DNA from: Lethocerus indicus | Lineage: Eukaryota; Arthropoda; Insecta; Hemiptera; Belostomatidae | Assembly (NCBI GenBank): GCA_019843655.1 | Contig: JACDQD010000005.1 | Location: 15,217,575 to 15,281,574 of the forward strand | Length of the DNA: 64,000 nt | Direction of reading: 5' to 3' | Part shown: positions 1 through 13,350 of the stretch, piece by piece | Position numbering within the stretch: position 1 is the first letter of the stretch | Layout: each line of letters begins with the position of its first letter | Notes under the pieces: generated by a model | The model's database searches: none | What the model was told of the DNA's origin: nothing | What the model saw: only the letters and a program-made list of their open reading frames with translations | Position numbers and translations under genes: made by a program

Positions 1-3000
1 ATACTAATAATAAATGGCCAGGAGGAGAATCGGTTGCGGGCTATATTTACGCCTCGGTTAATTTAATGAAAATCTTGACGACAGCCATAAAAATTTGTGG
101 CTTTCCCCGGAATTTTATGTACCCCACTTAGTTTTAAACACGGTGTTTATAGCTTATCGAAATATACGTTTCGTGACTTATATAAAGTGCGACTGGAATC
201 GTGATCAATTCTGTTTTATCATCGTCAACTTATCGACGGGATTATTATTTCCCAAATCTTATTGCAATCTCAAGCTTAAATTGCTCTCCTGTGCCCCTGA
301 TTTAAATTGCCTAAGTCTAATTGCAAGTGGTTCGAGGAATTGACTTCTCATTGGTAGAGTAACTGACCAATTCCAAGATTTCTTGTAACTTTTTCCGTAA
401 ATTACTGGCCTGGTTCCGTCGAAACAATTTTATTTGTGTTCTTCAGTACTTTGCAAAAAATAAACTTTCTCTTATTAACTGAGATTACTTTTTATATAGT
501 TAAATTAAGAAATGGAGCTCGGCGGTCCGGAAAATTGCGGTAACTCCTGAGTAATAAGAGATATCTGGAAATTACTTCTGGGATGTAAGAGCCCAGGTTA
601 CACTTATCGCCATCCCACGCGAGGATTTACGATAGAAATTTTCAGTAGAACATTGCCTCAAGTTTGAGAGAAATATGAGTGATATTTACCGCTTTGGTAG
701 GGGGGCGGTTCTGGCCCAAGCCCACCGATATGTTCGGAAATTTATATTTGAATGGTGCCATTAGATCGACAAGTGGAATACGTTTTCCTTCGAACCCTGC
801 GCTGTATTTCTCCTTCAGTGCCAAAACCGAAATGTTAAATTATATCAAGTCACAGTTGCTGGATTTAAACCTTTCTATATTTTATCAACTCTTTTGTCAA
901 GTGTTTGACTAATGTCTCTTTTGTAGTCATTTTAGCTTTATTACTGATTATTTTAGATTATTATCGGCTGTTCAAATGATGCATGTTCTAGCAATATAAA
1001 TCAAAAGGTGAAACTGGCTGCTAAACAGGTGATTACCCGTGCTTTAAAATTGGCATTAATATTTTATTATCCAGTAGTTTTTATTGTAAAAATTTAACAC
1101 GGTAATTTATTTAAATAGTGCTATTGAGTTATATTGACCCTTGTCATTGTATTCCCGTCGTATAACGCTCCGAGTACTAGAATTTTGAGTTTATACATCT
1201 GTTAAGTGCTAAAATAACAGGGGCACCTGAATGCGGCATGGTTTGAGGGATGAGATGACTCAAAGGTATTCCGTGAACCTGCTTCTCCCCATCCCGCAGT
1301 TTTCATTTAATTTTGTGAATAATCGGTGCCGACGTTTCTAATCTCTTGTGTGTAATAGACGTTTATAACTGAATCTCGACGTCATAATTAATTCAGGGCG
1401 AAGCCGTCGCGGCATTCTCACGGTCTTGGTTTTGCCAGGGCCGTGCAATATTAATTTCAAATACATCTTAAGCAAAGCCGAAAGACCGCTGTAATGAGAG
1501 GGGGTCCTTGCTTCCATTATGCAGGCCCACTCGTCGGGCACCTTGAAAGCGTTTTCCGCAAATAATTTCGGCTACTGCTCTTGATTTAGATTTTTATTAG
1601 TTTTGAGGAGATGATTAGGATTATGGCTCAATAGGAATTGAAGACTATAGAAAAACTGATCATCGTACTTCAAAGTTAAATTGACACTAATTATTATATG
1701 GTATAACGTAGCATCTCCAAAATGTCATTAAGGTCGTTAATATTATTTAATCATGCTATTAACATAATAGTTTCTAATGGGACAGTTAGAAGTAATATAC
1801 AGGGTATTGCTGGTATAATGTGTAAGGAATTTTATTAATATAAACCTGCCTTTAATGGCGTAAACGTCTCCTACTCGTCGGCATATCCTGTGGATTGTTT
1901 TCATACCAAACAGGCTACAGTACGGCTTTGGGCCGCCTAATAATGATGTCGCAGCGTCGCTTTTGTGTTCTCATTAATACGTGAGAAGAGGAGGACATTT
2001 CCCCTTGTCTGGGATCGTAGTTCTCAGGGCAAACAATCCCCCGGTATCAAACTCATTGTCGGCGATTATTGAAGCCGGGAATTCTCAGTTTAGTGCTTCA
2101 AAGGCCCGAGGACAACCTTAGTCGCCTAGGCCGGTTTTCTGTTCCACTGATTCTAATACGGGATCAGTAAGGCGGGCGACGCCACTCATGTTGTGACGCC
2201 CTAAATATTGTAGTAATGTGCGATTTAATATTGTTTAACTAAATTATAGTGATCTATCCGCGAGAGTACAGATTTTAGGCAAAGCGAGGGTTCGGAGCTC
2301 CATCCCTGTTTTTATCTCCAGTCTTCTAGACGGCTCGAAGCTGGATTAATCTAGGCGGAAAAATGGCAATTCCAAATCCTCACAGAAAACAACAGGTGTT
2401 TTATACCGATATATTACTAATTGGATGCTGCAGGCTGACATTGACAAATAACATAAACCCGATTAAGACCGAATAACTGAGAGAAAATTACATTTTCCCT
2501 GAAGATTAATCACCCCTTTATTGTCATAAACTGTGTTAACTAAATAGCCCAGACAGAATTAACTCTTAATTGAACAAGTTTATTTCCAAGGCCGTTATTT
2601 TTTCGTCGATAATGTTCTAATGTGGGCAGTTTTTTTTGGAATATGTGATGCATTATGTATGGCAATAACATTAACAGGTGTAGTATAAGCTTCATATTTA
2701 AGCACTTAAGGGGCATTCAACCGCCTAATAATTAGTTATGAAAAATGATGGATGACATTGTTTCAGTATATTCAGGAAAGAAGGAAGGTCTTATAGGGAC
2801 AAACCGATTCACTATGTACATTTCATTACAACCTGTGTCAGGTTTCCTGAGAAAATCGGAGGAGCATAAGAAAAAAAACGGCGACTTATAATAATTTGAC
2901 AGTTCCTATTTTGGAGGTGATATATTTCCCGCGAGGAAAATTCGCCTACAATTATGCATAATAATTGAAGCGTGGGAATTTCAGCCCAGCTAATTGGCTC

Positions 3001-6000
3001 AAACTCGGTTCGTTTTTTGAACTATCTTTGTGACACCGCCCGAAATTGTGTTTTGGATGAAAGCGAAACTTCGCCGCCCCCGTCCGTAACAATTGTGAAA
3101 AACGCCTTTGTTGTCAGAACTCGTATAGCGGGCTGTGCAGATACGTTTGCCAACCGTAAATGCCTCTCGGCCATTTATAGAATTCTAAAAAGTGGGGTCA
3201 ATTAAGCGTCGTACGAATTTGGCGACGAAGAAATATTGGACGAAATAATCAGTCGGTTATTTTAAGTATCACTCACTTCTAGTAGTTCTATTATTTCTAC
3301 CTCACGCCTACAGAATTGACAGTGCAATGAAATGTTTTGTATTGACAAAAATTATTTAATGCAACGAATTTTTGTTTATATTTAATTAAATATTTATTCA
3401 ATCGTTTCATTCATTCGATATTGGCGAAACGGCGAGAGCTGAACGTGCAAGTCCCTTTGAATTCGCCCGAGTACACCTTGTCCTATTTCCGCGGCAATTC
3501 ACTGGGGGTAGAACTGGTACACAACGGAAGCTTGTGCAGGAACAGGGGTCGGCATAAATAGGGCGGCCTCCCCTTAAAGGGTCGGAAGTTGGCCCCCGAG
3601 GAGCGCAAGGAAACTTCCCCACGCGGCGGGTTCATATTTGCCCCTAAGAGGGATAGAAGCGGCCCTGCCAACTTCCCCACCCGAAAGCCGAGTGTGATGG
3701 ATAGTTGTTCCGGGATTTTAGGGTTCCTCTTCTCTGTGCACCTACTGGGATCGGTCCCTTGTCCTTGATCGATCCACGAACGATGATTTGTTCAAAATCA
3801 TTGGGATATAAATATCCCACGAGGGACAGATTAAGAAAAATGAAAAATTGCTGTAAAAGTATAGTTTATCATTTCTGCGTTATTCTGTCCCCACTCAATT
3901 TGTTCTAGGAAAAGGAAGTGCTGCATTAAATTTCTAGTACTTCAGAATTGTATTGCCATGTGGAAAATGGTTCCGTTCTTATTTTCAAGTAATCGTTCCA
4001 TATTAGCACGCATTTCCAGTTCCCTACACTCTTGTCTGTGTGAAACTTCTCCAAATGTAAAATGAATAATGGGAGGGACCAAAGTAAGCGAGTTTTAATG
4101 GAAGAAATTAACCATTACATAGTCCTAGGGCGGAGACTTTTTGTTGCCAAGCTTATACCACCCCCTCAGTCCTCTTTTTGCACTTCCTTTTTCCTTGGCT
4201 CTTATTTCCACTAGCGTCCCTAACCCTGTCATTATACTTCGAGGCTGCATCCCCTTCCGTTTTGTTTTCTCCAGAGGGCATGTAATAGTATTACTAATAT
4301 TCGCGTTTATTATTTCCTGTACATTTTGTAAAAAATCGCCCTTTTCCTGATATTAATTAGGGAATAGAATAATGAAAAATGATGAACCATGAGCAACACT
4401 CCAAGTGCCGCGTTCTCTATTGGAAATGGAGGTTTGTAACATTGATAATATTCAATGATCTCGCGAACCTCCAAAACAATGCCTGAAAATATTCCAATCC
4501 GTATTAATTGTAATTTCTCATTCATATCGTTTCGTTTTTCGTGAAGGACAGTTAGCTTGTTTTGAAAGATATAACGGCCATTTATTTTAATTGGCCCAGT
4601 GTCCTCCAAATGGGAACGAGGGTTATAATGTTGCATCTTGTCAATTTCGGGTACTTGGCATAGTGTCCAGGATATACAGCACTGTGCAAAGCGGGACGTT
4701 CCCCGGGCTCCAAGAGAAAAGACCGATCTGCATATTGGTTAGTAATTTAGGGGACCGCCGCGAGTGATGAATGACCACAGTTATCGCCCCCTCCACCAAC
4801 CTATATCGCTATATCAGGCTCCCCTTCAATCTTCCGACCCCCCTAGAAGTGCGTCGCCCCCGGGATAAGTAAGCCCGCCCGATTTATAGATACGTCCTCA
4901 GGGGGTGCCCACTTTGCGGGCTCAATGCCGCGGAATTATCGTCCCGAATTAAGGCGCCCCCCCCCCTTGTTCCCGGGTTTGTGGGAGAGATCCAGAAAAG
5001 AAGGAGTTCGGGAAGTTCTTATCGTGGAACCGATTAATGCCTTGCGCTCCATTAAATGGCCGGTGACTCTAAGATCCCTCCCCCCTCTAAAACGGGGCGA
5101 TTAATTCGACTGCTCTCCAAAATTATTATTCGAGCACAATTGCGATTCCCCTTTCGCCTGGAATATTTAATGTGCTAACAAAAAGTTTAAAAAATAACTA
5201 TCGTAACGCCTACTACCATCTGTCTCACTCGACATTGTACTCTTTAGTTCTTGCTTTTCCCCAATCTATTTTAAACTAAAGTTAATGTACCTTGTACGTC
5301 ATATTTCTTCTCTAAAATTTGAAATAAAAAATTACAATTATGAAATAAAACCAATTCAAAAAGTGTATTTTTTATATTCTTGTACCCGGTTAAAATTTAG
5401 TTCAGTTTTGGGCTGATGCTTTATAATGCACCAAATGTGCAATATTGTTTTCTAATTCTCCTCGAATGTCTAGTTCTCCTAGGACAAGCGTCCTAGTACG
5501 AGAAATGGCACGACATTTAAATCTGATCAATAATATTTATATTTGCAATCTGCCTTTTTGTAGGGAAACACCGCGTTTCATTTATAGCCAAGTATACTTC
5601 AGATATATCAGTGCTATAAATGATAGCCCTGTTAAAATGCCTGGTGTTGTTTTAAATTCATTTATAGCCCTGACTCTCTTCGAGTATTAGAGGAAAATAA
5701 CATTTTAAAGACTCAGTGCTCGGAAATAGACGAGGGTGGAAAGCTTATTTCCATAAAGCTCTTATTCTTAGAATCCCTTCTTGTAAGCCGATCTTTGAAA
5801 CAGTGAAGAGCTGAATAATCTTTTAATTGTTGAAGTATATGGAGATTAAAATTCAAATAGCTTAGTTATTTTACGCCCTTTCTTTATCAATAGTTGGAAG
5901 TCAAAGTTAAGTACCGGATTATGCCGAGGATTATTAGCGATTATTAAATATTGTCTTTAATTTTGATTGAGTTAGTATTTGGGATGGTTAACTTGAAATG

Positions 6001-7372
6001 AATACCCTAATAATCATAAAAACCCGAAGCGTAGGCGAATTTTTGATACTACATTGTAGTTATAATATTAATTAAATCTTTTTATCGATGAATTTTGTAG
6101 ATGACGGATATGGAACACTGTGTACGCGTGCTAATATTACTTCCTCAGCAAAGCATCTGCTCTCCGGTTAACATCGACAAAGTTCCTGTCACTCTGTATA
6201 CAACTGAAAGCTCAATAGTTCGTAACTTTGAGTTGAAACTCACCTGAACACACAGCGGGAGTAAACCGCCTGGGGAATACGGTCGCAACGGTCTTTGACC
6301 CAACTGAACCCACCTAACGCAGACAGAACAATTAAATAGCAATTGGCCATATAATGTTGGAAACTGATGTTCCGGTTTATTCCCTGTTGTTGCAGTTACG
6401 CCTGCAGAGTTTTCAATACAGATACAGAATTGAAATATATGAAGTTTCAAAATTGCCACACAGTATCGAACTAAGGACTCCACAAGCACCAATCATAGAA
6501 TTCTTCTGAGATCAATTAAATTGTATAAATTATTTTAACGGTTAGGCTTTACAAATTAACGCGCGACTGGAATCATTCCTCAACGCAGGCACATATGTTC
6601 AATCCTTTATTTGTAAACCCGATAATTCAGTCTTAGACTACGGAAAGAACTTTGTTCTATGGACTGTTTGTCTGAAAGGAGAGCGGCAAACCTCAGAGAA
6701 ATTGGGTTGTTGGCTCTTAGCCTTACTGATCCGCCTCTTCCGAAATCTTTTCAAGCGGGAGTTTCATCTTCCGGTTTCTTTTTCGATGTGGCCGAGTGGA
6801 GCCCCAAAGCCTGGGGGCGGTGGTGGGGTTTAAGAACTCCCGGCGCAGCGTTTAAACAAGGAATATTCGTAATAGGGGAGCAAGAAGAGAAGTGGGCGGG
6901 CACTGTTTATTATCTTTGACCTGTATAACTAAGCTGGGGCTTATTATGCCGGCGACGGCTCCTCTTCTCCTTTATTTGTTATCTAGTTGCAAGTCCAAAG
7001 CGGGTTGGCTCGCCCCCCCCCAACCTCACGTTCAACATTGCCGTACATCATTATCTTTATCTGAAGCGCTTCTTCCGCCCACGCCCCCCCCCGAAACGGC
7101 TCACGGTCGCCCGCCACACGACTGGAAAAATATGTCGAGTTCTAAAAAAAAATGAAGAAGTTTAATTGGTTCGGAACCTCCGCTTCATGTTTATGAGTCT
7201 GCTTGATGAGTGGATAACTGGGAGAGAGAGGAAAAGTTTATTATATTGTCAGTGCGCTAACGGGACGCAGCTGTCATGTACAGTAAATAGATGAATGTTA
7301 TTCTCCTTATCTGAATACATACAAAATATTATAACGAAAATTCTTGCCATCGAACTTATCTTACATGGTTTA
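1..7372. other. Non-coding sequence, no gene recognised
   Basis: I see no gene, RNA gene or clear mobile element here. The sequence is AT-rich with GC-rich, CpG-containing patches near 3430-3700, 4680-5100 and 6660-7130. Uninterrupted C runs lie at 4957-4966 (10), 7013-7021 (9) and 7084-7092 (9). Open frames inside the GC-rich patches (for example 6659-6919 and 6892-7155) have proline- and serine-rich, unpatterned translations and match no family I know. A short GA run lies at 7221-7230. Distal exons of an unknown gene cannot be excluded by eye. Confidence 0.6.
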
Positions 7373-7560
7373 CAATGCCTGTTTTGTGGTGTGCGAGGGA
7401 TAGGAATACCATAGATTTCCACTCGCTGGTTTGGTCTTTTGCCAGACCGGTTTCGGCTGCTCGCCATCTTCAGTAGCGGTGTTAGTCACTTTGGCACTTT
7501 GGATGTTTTTTGGGCATCCTCACTGCACTGTTTCTGTCACTTGAACGCTGGTCTTTGGAT
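7373..7560 (-). repeat. Family 1 dispersed repeat, copy A (hammerhead-like core)
   Basis: This stretch aligns along nearly its whole length with 55723-55915. Shared blocks, in order, are CCTGTTTTGTGGT, CGCTGGTTTGGTCTTT, GGTTTCGGCTG, TTCAGTAGCGGTGTT, GGATGTTTTTTG and GCATCCTCACTGCACTG. The block GGATG..CATCC can itself form a small hairpin. Strand is given as minus because the hammerhead-like core reads on that strand. Similarity may continue weakly to about 7620, where an ATTATCGCTCAAATATA block resembles 55980-55998. No matching inverted arm was found on the right, so this looks like a single-arm or truncated copy. No protein is encoded. Dispersed copies in both orientations suggest a non-autonomous mobile element, but its class is unknown. 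Confidence 0.7.
7441..7477 (-). ncRNA. Hammerhead-like motif, copy A
   Basis: Read on the minus strand, the 37 nt are ordered as GCTA, CTGAAGA, T, GGC, loop GAGCA, GCC, GAA, ACCGGT, C, TGGC. This matches a type I hammerhead: GCTA/TGGC forms stem I (with one U-G pair), CUGANGA is the first core strand, GGC/GCC is stem II, GAA is the second core strand, the self-complementary ACCGGU is a very short stem III, and GUC is the cleavage triplet. It is identical to the 56032 copy at 36 of 37 positions, and the one change (A to G) keeps stem I paired. The extra U after CUGAAGA is non-canonical. Self-cleavage is an inference. A stem III this short would favour dimeric folding. Confidence 0.3.
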
Positions 7561-7763
7561 TGAGAGGGATTTTGGTAATCGGCTTAAGTCCTTGTCAGAT
7601 TATCGCTCAAATATATATTTGATCCCAGAACTGGTCACAACTATTGGGTTCTCGCTTGCAAATATATGACAGGAAACCTATCTGGTGTGGTGTATTTATG
7701 ATCATAAAAGTTTCCTGTTGATCCAAAATGTATTGAAAAAAGTTAATTTTTATTAATCTAGTT

Positions 7764-7835
7764 TATCTGTGCAAGTGCACCCAACGAACTTTAGTTAAGT
7801 ATATTTCGCACCAGCCTCAGGGGGCGCAACACAAA
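7764..7835 (+). repeat. Family 2 repeat, left part
   Basis: This piece matches 43157-43220: TTTATC, GTGCAAGTGCACCCAACG, AACTTTAGTTAAGTA, then TTTC.GCACCA and a CTCAG..GGCGC block. In the better-preserved copy the start forms the hairpin GGTGCA-AG-TGCACC. Here one base is changed, giving TGTGCA-AG-TGCACC. Similarity stops near 7835 and resumes in a second family 2 piece at 8146, after about 310 bp of unrelated sequence that ends in an AT microsatellite. It is either two separate insertions or one element interrupted by later sequence. Confidence 0.65.
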
Positions 7836-8083
7836 ACAGGTTTTCTAAATTAAATATTTAGCTTAATGCCTCATTGAATCAAGATTAAAAACGAATTACC
7901 ATAGGAACGAAGGATAAAACTTTATGGTCTATCTGATGTAGGCCATCGACAAACGGTTCGCAGTCGAATAATTACTTCACTAATCTGAAACCATAATCCA
8001 TCATAACTTAAATTCTGACAACGCCCCTCTCCGTTCAAATTGCCAATCCGACGGTCCGGGTACCGCCGGGGGTTGGACAAAAC

Positions 8084-8086
<3 letters not shown>
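7836..8086. other. Spacer between two family 2 pieces
   Basis: No gene or further repeat was recognised in this spacer. It is AT-rich on the left and has a short CpG-rich patch (about 8020-8075) just before the AT microsatellite. Confidence 0.5.

Positions 8087-8145
<59 letters not shown>
8087..8145. repeat. (AT)n microsatellite, 59 bp
   Basis: An uninterrupted alternating AT run that directly abuts the family 2 piece starting at 8146. The minus-strand IYIYIY translations over it are an artefact of the dinucleotide. Confidence 0.98.
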
Positions 8146-8148
<3 letters not shown>

Positions 8149-8220
8149 TTGCGCACCACACTCAGGAGGGCGCTAGTTTCACAAAAATCTTTCGTTGAGT
8201 GCAATGGCACCGATAATTTA
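8146..8220 (+). repeat. Family 2 repeat, right part
   Basis: This piece aligns with 43200-43255: GCACCACACTCAG, GGGCGCTAGTTTCACAAA, CGTTGAGTGCA. Its end continues as TGGCACCGATAA, which is the inverse complement of the family's other terminus (TTATCGGTGC...TGCAC.CAACGAA). This copy therefore preserves a terminus that the 43137 copy lacks on its right side. Non-coding. Class unknown, but inverted ends plus an adjacent microsatellite recall short non-autonomous elements such as Helentron-associated repeats. Confidence 0.65.
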
Positions 8221-11200
8221 TTTGGGCCTGTAATCGGATAATCCGGAGTCATGAATTGTACTGTGTAATCTACTGGGATATCCCAAAAGATGTCTTGATT
8301 AGCTGGGTCGTAGGATACAATAAACCAGAATAATCAGTCCGTTAATATTCGGAAACTGGCCGTGAATTGACTACTAGATTTGCCTTATCGCATTTCAGCA
8401 CTGCAAATTCACCCACGTGGCCGTGTTAGAGCTGCCTTACATAAAATTAAAGATCTTAACAGTTTCAAGAAAGCATGAGGGAAACATCAAATTGAAACAA
8501 TATGTTTATATCGGAAATAGAAACAAATATAATGTAAAACATTGAGAATATTGTTATTTCATATATAATTTTTATAAGCTCAATTCATTTGCATTGCGAA
8601 CTCTTGTTAGTTATTACCCCAACCGTCTTTCTTCTTGGTCTTTTAAACTTATCTAGCGCTGGCGGTTCATTTATATTCAAATTAACTACGTAATTTATTT
8701 TTCATGGTGTAATACTTGTCGGGCTATTCACTTGTTAGATAGTTCTGAATGCAATTATGCAAGGACAGTTATTGCATCCAGTTTTTTATAATTTTTTTTC
8801 TCACTATTTCATTCAGAACACTTTTCAAAGTAAATATTTATACTCCTTCCTGCTTATTTATAGCGACTGCAGCCTTTTATTTATGAACGAAATATCTGGT
8901 ATTATTTTAGAACTATATAAACAACAAGAGGAATTATTAAAATATAATATCTCCATTTCTGTACATATTTTTATATTACATCGTATCAAGTATTTATACA
9001 TGATTGAAGAGGGAATCGAATTCTCCTTAATACCTCTCTGCAGTTCAAGTAGTTCCATTCAAAACACATTCTTTAACTTAGTAAGAATAAAGAATAAGTA
9101 AAAGTATTTCAATAAAAGTAGCCCCTTTATTATTCTTGTATTTGTCACAGCACTTTGTATTGAATGGTATAATTTCATTACCTCAGATTATTTGAACTAT
9201 GCTTGGGAATTTTGCAATTTACTTTACATCATTTTATACAGTCTGACGTTATTCACATTGAAATAATTATATCTTTATTATATTGTGGATTTATTAGTGT
9301 GGTAAATGACTATTACGATGAGACTATTATGATGATTTAATGGTATGCTTGTTAAATGTAATGCTACTTGTTAAGTAATCTAACCTAACCTGTGTTCCTC
9401 TAATTAACTAACCTGACGATCTACTATATCCGACACCGCGTAGCTCAGGTGTTAGTGTTATGGAAGTTTGAAATTTCAGTGTATACACACGCTGCATTAA
9501 TTGCATATTAATTATTAGAGAGCTGCAGGCAATTTCCCCCTTCTTATAAATGTCACATCGACATCTCCTATATTGTAAATTGTTGTTGATTATACAATTG
9601 ATTGTGGGGGGGGTCCTGGATAAAAATTCTTATTGATACTAATAGGATTATTTGATGTCGGGTATAATATCTGAATAAGAATTTTGGGATACAAATTAAT
9701 AATCATAATGAGAAATCGGCATTCCCTCGACCATGCGTTTGCTCGTTGATTGCTTTGTCGGAGTTATTCGGTTAACGATGTTCGTTATCAATTCAGTTGT
9801 TTTCAACGGGGATTGTTCTTGGCGAGCTCGAGTTGATGGTATTTCATTCATTTTTCATACGGCCACTAGAAATTTATTAGAGGTTCAATTTTTAACAGGA
9901 AAGGCAAAAATGCTTTTTCTCGCTGGATAAGGCAGAAGAACTGTGTTCCAGACGGTAAACACTATGGTTCGCCGGCAATAGTCTTTGTACGAATTTAAAT
10001 CAAATTTTGTTTAAATCCATTTGAAAATAAACTGAATCGGATATTCTCTCATCTTATTTACTAATTGTATTGATGTATAAGGCCGTCCTCATACTTCTTA
10101 CCTGTAAATATTATTCGAATTCCAGGAACTGAGATATCAGTTACGAATCGATTTTACTGTCGAAATTATGGTCGTGGGATATTATATTATCGATCCCTGT
10201 ATTCGCTTGGATCAAAAAGTGATAGGACAATATTCTTGGGATATCGGATTTAGCGGGTGACAATTCCCTAGCGAACGAATCGCCGCATCGAGGATCAATT
10301 TGTCTGGGCTTCAGCCGAGAGGGCCTGATTAATTTTGACGTTCCAGACTGGACAGTCAGACGCCGGGGAAATCGCGGCTCATCCCCCGTTTCCTCGGCCA
10401 CGATAACGGTAATTGGATTCGATAGACGTCCAATCGCTCCGTTCGGCCAAGATCGAATCCGAGCCATCGAAACGGACCACTCCCGCTGCAGACACAGATT
10501 GGAGGATATTTCAGAATCGACCTAGAGGGCATGAGAGATAGCTGACTTTCAAGAAATACTAACCTCGGTCGCCTCAAAAGGGGTGGGGGAACGCGGTTAT
10601 AGTTTTGGAAAATCCGGACCGTTCCCAAATTTCCCTTCATAGCTACTGCCTTATTCTTAAATAAGAATCAGAATCAAATCCTACAAATTTCATATATGGG
10701 AGCAAGTATCCGTTGTCCAGTGTTTCCGAACCATGACATTGGCGGTGCACTTTGGATGGTTAAAATTAACAACAGTGCGCGATAGTAATAATAATAAATC
10801 GGGCAAATGTTTATGGTTTTTATTTTGGAAAACAAAACAATATTTATATAAAAAAATGTTTTTTTTAAGACTCGAGCGTCCGGAAACTTCCATAATATCG
10901 GGACTCGTCGTTAAAATGGTCCATACGTGCTCCCCGGACCCCCACCGCATACATCCGGTTCGGTGGTTCACAATCGAAACATTACGGATGAACGCCGAAT
11001 TACCCTCAAACGCTAGGAAAGTTCTTTTTTTTAATCATTGTCGGGAGGAAATTGTTTCCAACTGTCTTGTATTTTTATAGCGAAAAAGTTTGCGGAGATA
11101 CAGAGATTCAATCAAGATACACCACCAACGTTCCATATACTGTGGTAATTCCTGGAGTTAATTTTCACACTGTAACTACTTCATGATCGATACAGTATTT

Positions 11201-13320
11201 TAATATCTAATATCGAAACAATAAAAAGAAGAATTGGGTGCATTTAGAAAGAGTAATAAAATGAGCTGTATATCGTAAAATTATGAATTTAATATTCCGG
11301 TTCATTGCGCTTATTTTGTTTCAATATTACCATTGGACAAAGCATTTTGAAGGGGACTGTAGATGAAATATACATTAGGGGGATACAGTACTGCGAGGTT
11401 GCTGTTTAAATACAATTCAAAATCGGCAAATCATTGGAAGAGTATCCCATCTGGTTGGAGTTCTCGGAGCCCGTGTAAGACGCAGAAACGTCCCGAAGAG
11501 TAACAACTCCCCGTCATGTGTACGACGGCCGGGAATTATTCGGGAACTTCCCGTTTGACCCAGAAAGATGTACAGGAGCTTTGGCACCGGCTTTATGTTT
11601 TTCGAATCCGCCCAGTCGTAAACATGCAGTGCATACTGTGTCCCGGGTCGGCATGATTTCACAACCGCCGACCCACATTTTTATTTCTCCTGCATTAATC
11701 ATTCCTGTTACATATTTATCGTACTCAGTTATCGAATTTTTGTCGCATCCATTCGGAAACTATAGTTGTCTGGATATTGTCGCTTTAATCACCCAATGGG
11801 GTCTTATAATGGTACGGAGTTAATTTATTTCGTATCACAAAAATCACTACTGCCAGCCTAATTAGATTTTTTTCTAGACGTTAGCAAACCCTTACGAGCA
11901 CGGAGTATTTCCTTATTATTCTGATAAATTTGTTTCTTGTTTTCACGACTAATTCTGTCAGATCGAGCTGAATAGATCTTTATTATCGCGCACATTGTCA
12001 TTCGTTACACATATTGTTCCACAATTGAATGCGCTTTTCCGATAAATTTCGGTAGAAGGAAAATCTAATTAAAGCTAAACAGCCGTGTCATGGCGTCTAA
12101 TATTATCTGACTAATAATAGAATATACTAAAATTCAATATCGTATATACCGGGCTTTCACATGCTCTCGGATCTAATAAAGGGACGAATAAAGGGCACTA
12201 ATGTTGAGAGGTAGGCGGCCTTAGAAAACATGTTTACCTTCAGTTCGCGTTCTTTCGCATTTGCTCCTTGAAAGGTATCCTGTATCGGTTCATTGTCCTC
12301 GCGTTTTCAACTCTTAATACTGTAACAGGTTTCGGTTTTGGAGTCTTTACTTTCACCTCTAACACCCGATTATTTTCGCATCAGGTAAACAACGGAGTGC
12401 ACCGTCCAGTGGCCCAGTGACTTAGCTTTGCGGTCCTTTCCAATACGTATAGCGTTACGTGCGTTGCGGTACTCGTTAAAGCCCAATCTGCCCCTACCTG
12501 GCCTGGGATTGAATTGACCGTATTTATAAGACAAAAGTCTCATTTCACCAACTAGTTGCTGGTAGCAACATGTCCCGGTATAAGTCCGACACCTTTTCAT
12601 AAGCCGTGGCTCTCGAATTAATGAAAGAAAAAGAGAAATAATAACGGGCGACGTTTTAAATACTCCATGCGTTGGAGGGAATAATGGCCGGTCAGGGGGA
12701 GATGAGCCCCATCGGTTGGACCGAGCACCAGCTAAGTGCTCGGGACCCCATTTTATGTCTTGCATGTTGGACTCCCGGGGATTGTGCATTAACTGGCGCC
12801 CAGTTCATTGTTACAGATGTTGCCTCCTATATCATTTAAATTGCTATAGTCTCCCGACAGTCGGATCTAACCCCTCCAGTATTAAAAATCTCTGCTTCGT
12901 GTCTTTATTCATCCGGAAGTGCTTTATGTTTTTTCGACCATTTTTGTTTTATTGTCCCGTTTCTCTCTAATATAAGTGGCGTATGCCTCCTGGTTTCAAT
13001 TTACTTCTTGGAGTTTTAGATAGATAATTTACCCTTGATGGCTAATGTTTTATGCATAATAATTACAAAATATATTCTAGAATCAGGAAGGGTCAATATG
13101 TTAAATGAAATGTGTTAGATATATTTCATTAATACAGTGTAAGCGGATAAAACATTAAATAACGATTAAATTTATTTGTGTACATAATAAATAATTTTAA
13201 AATACTGCATAGATACAAACTTGGTTCTTAATAATTGCGATCCTTCCAGTTACAGCATATCAACCCTAATAAACTACCAGACTAATGGGCATAGTTAATC
13301 AATAGCAAATCACTGTAGTT
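8221..13320. other. Non-coding sequence, no gene recognised
   Basis: I see no gene here. The region is AT-rich, with GC-rich patches near 10250-10640 and 12370-12800. A G8 run lies at 9606-9613. At 9438-9465 there is a fragment resembling a tRNA A-box (TAGCTCAGGTG), but no proper B-box follows at the right distance, so I do not call it. Frames at 8757-9101, 12370-12789 (minus) and 10141-10467 (minus) have no recognisable motifs. Confidence 0.6.
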
Positions 13321-13350
13321 CAGTGGTTTCCAAAATTTTTTTGAATGTTC
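13321..13350 (+). mobile_element. hAT-like terminal sequence (solo or truncated)
   Basis: The sequence CAGTGGTTTCCAAAATTTTT followed by TTGA resembles the widespread hAT-superfamily terminus (CAGTGGTTC.CAAACTTTTT). CACTG-TAGTT-CAGTG at the boundary forms a short inverted repeat. I did not find an inverse-complement partner within about 1.5 kb downstream, so the element is either solo, truncated or too decayed to recognise by eye. Confidence 0.4.

Noticed and set aside
7922..8252. Minus-strand frames with long IY repeats
   Set aside because: They are translations of the AT microsatellite at 8087-8145.
9381..9397. CTAACCTAACCTG as insect telomeric (TTAGG)n
   Set aside because: Only about two and a half units. 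This motif is common as short interstitial sequence and gives no evidence of a telomere.
9438..9465. tRNA A-box-like TAGCTCAGGTG
   Set aside because: The only B-box-like sequence (AGTTTGAAATTTC) is degenerate and lies about 15 nt away, too close for a tRNA. No cloverleaf can be drawn.
12370..12789. 139-codon open frame on the minus strand
   Set aside because: No family motif, unbiased amino-acid composition and no convincing start context.
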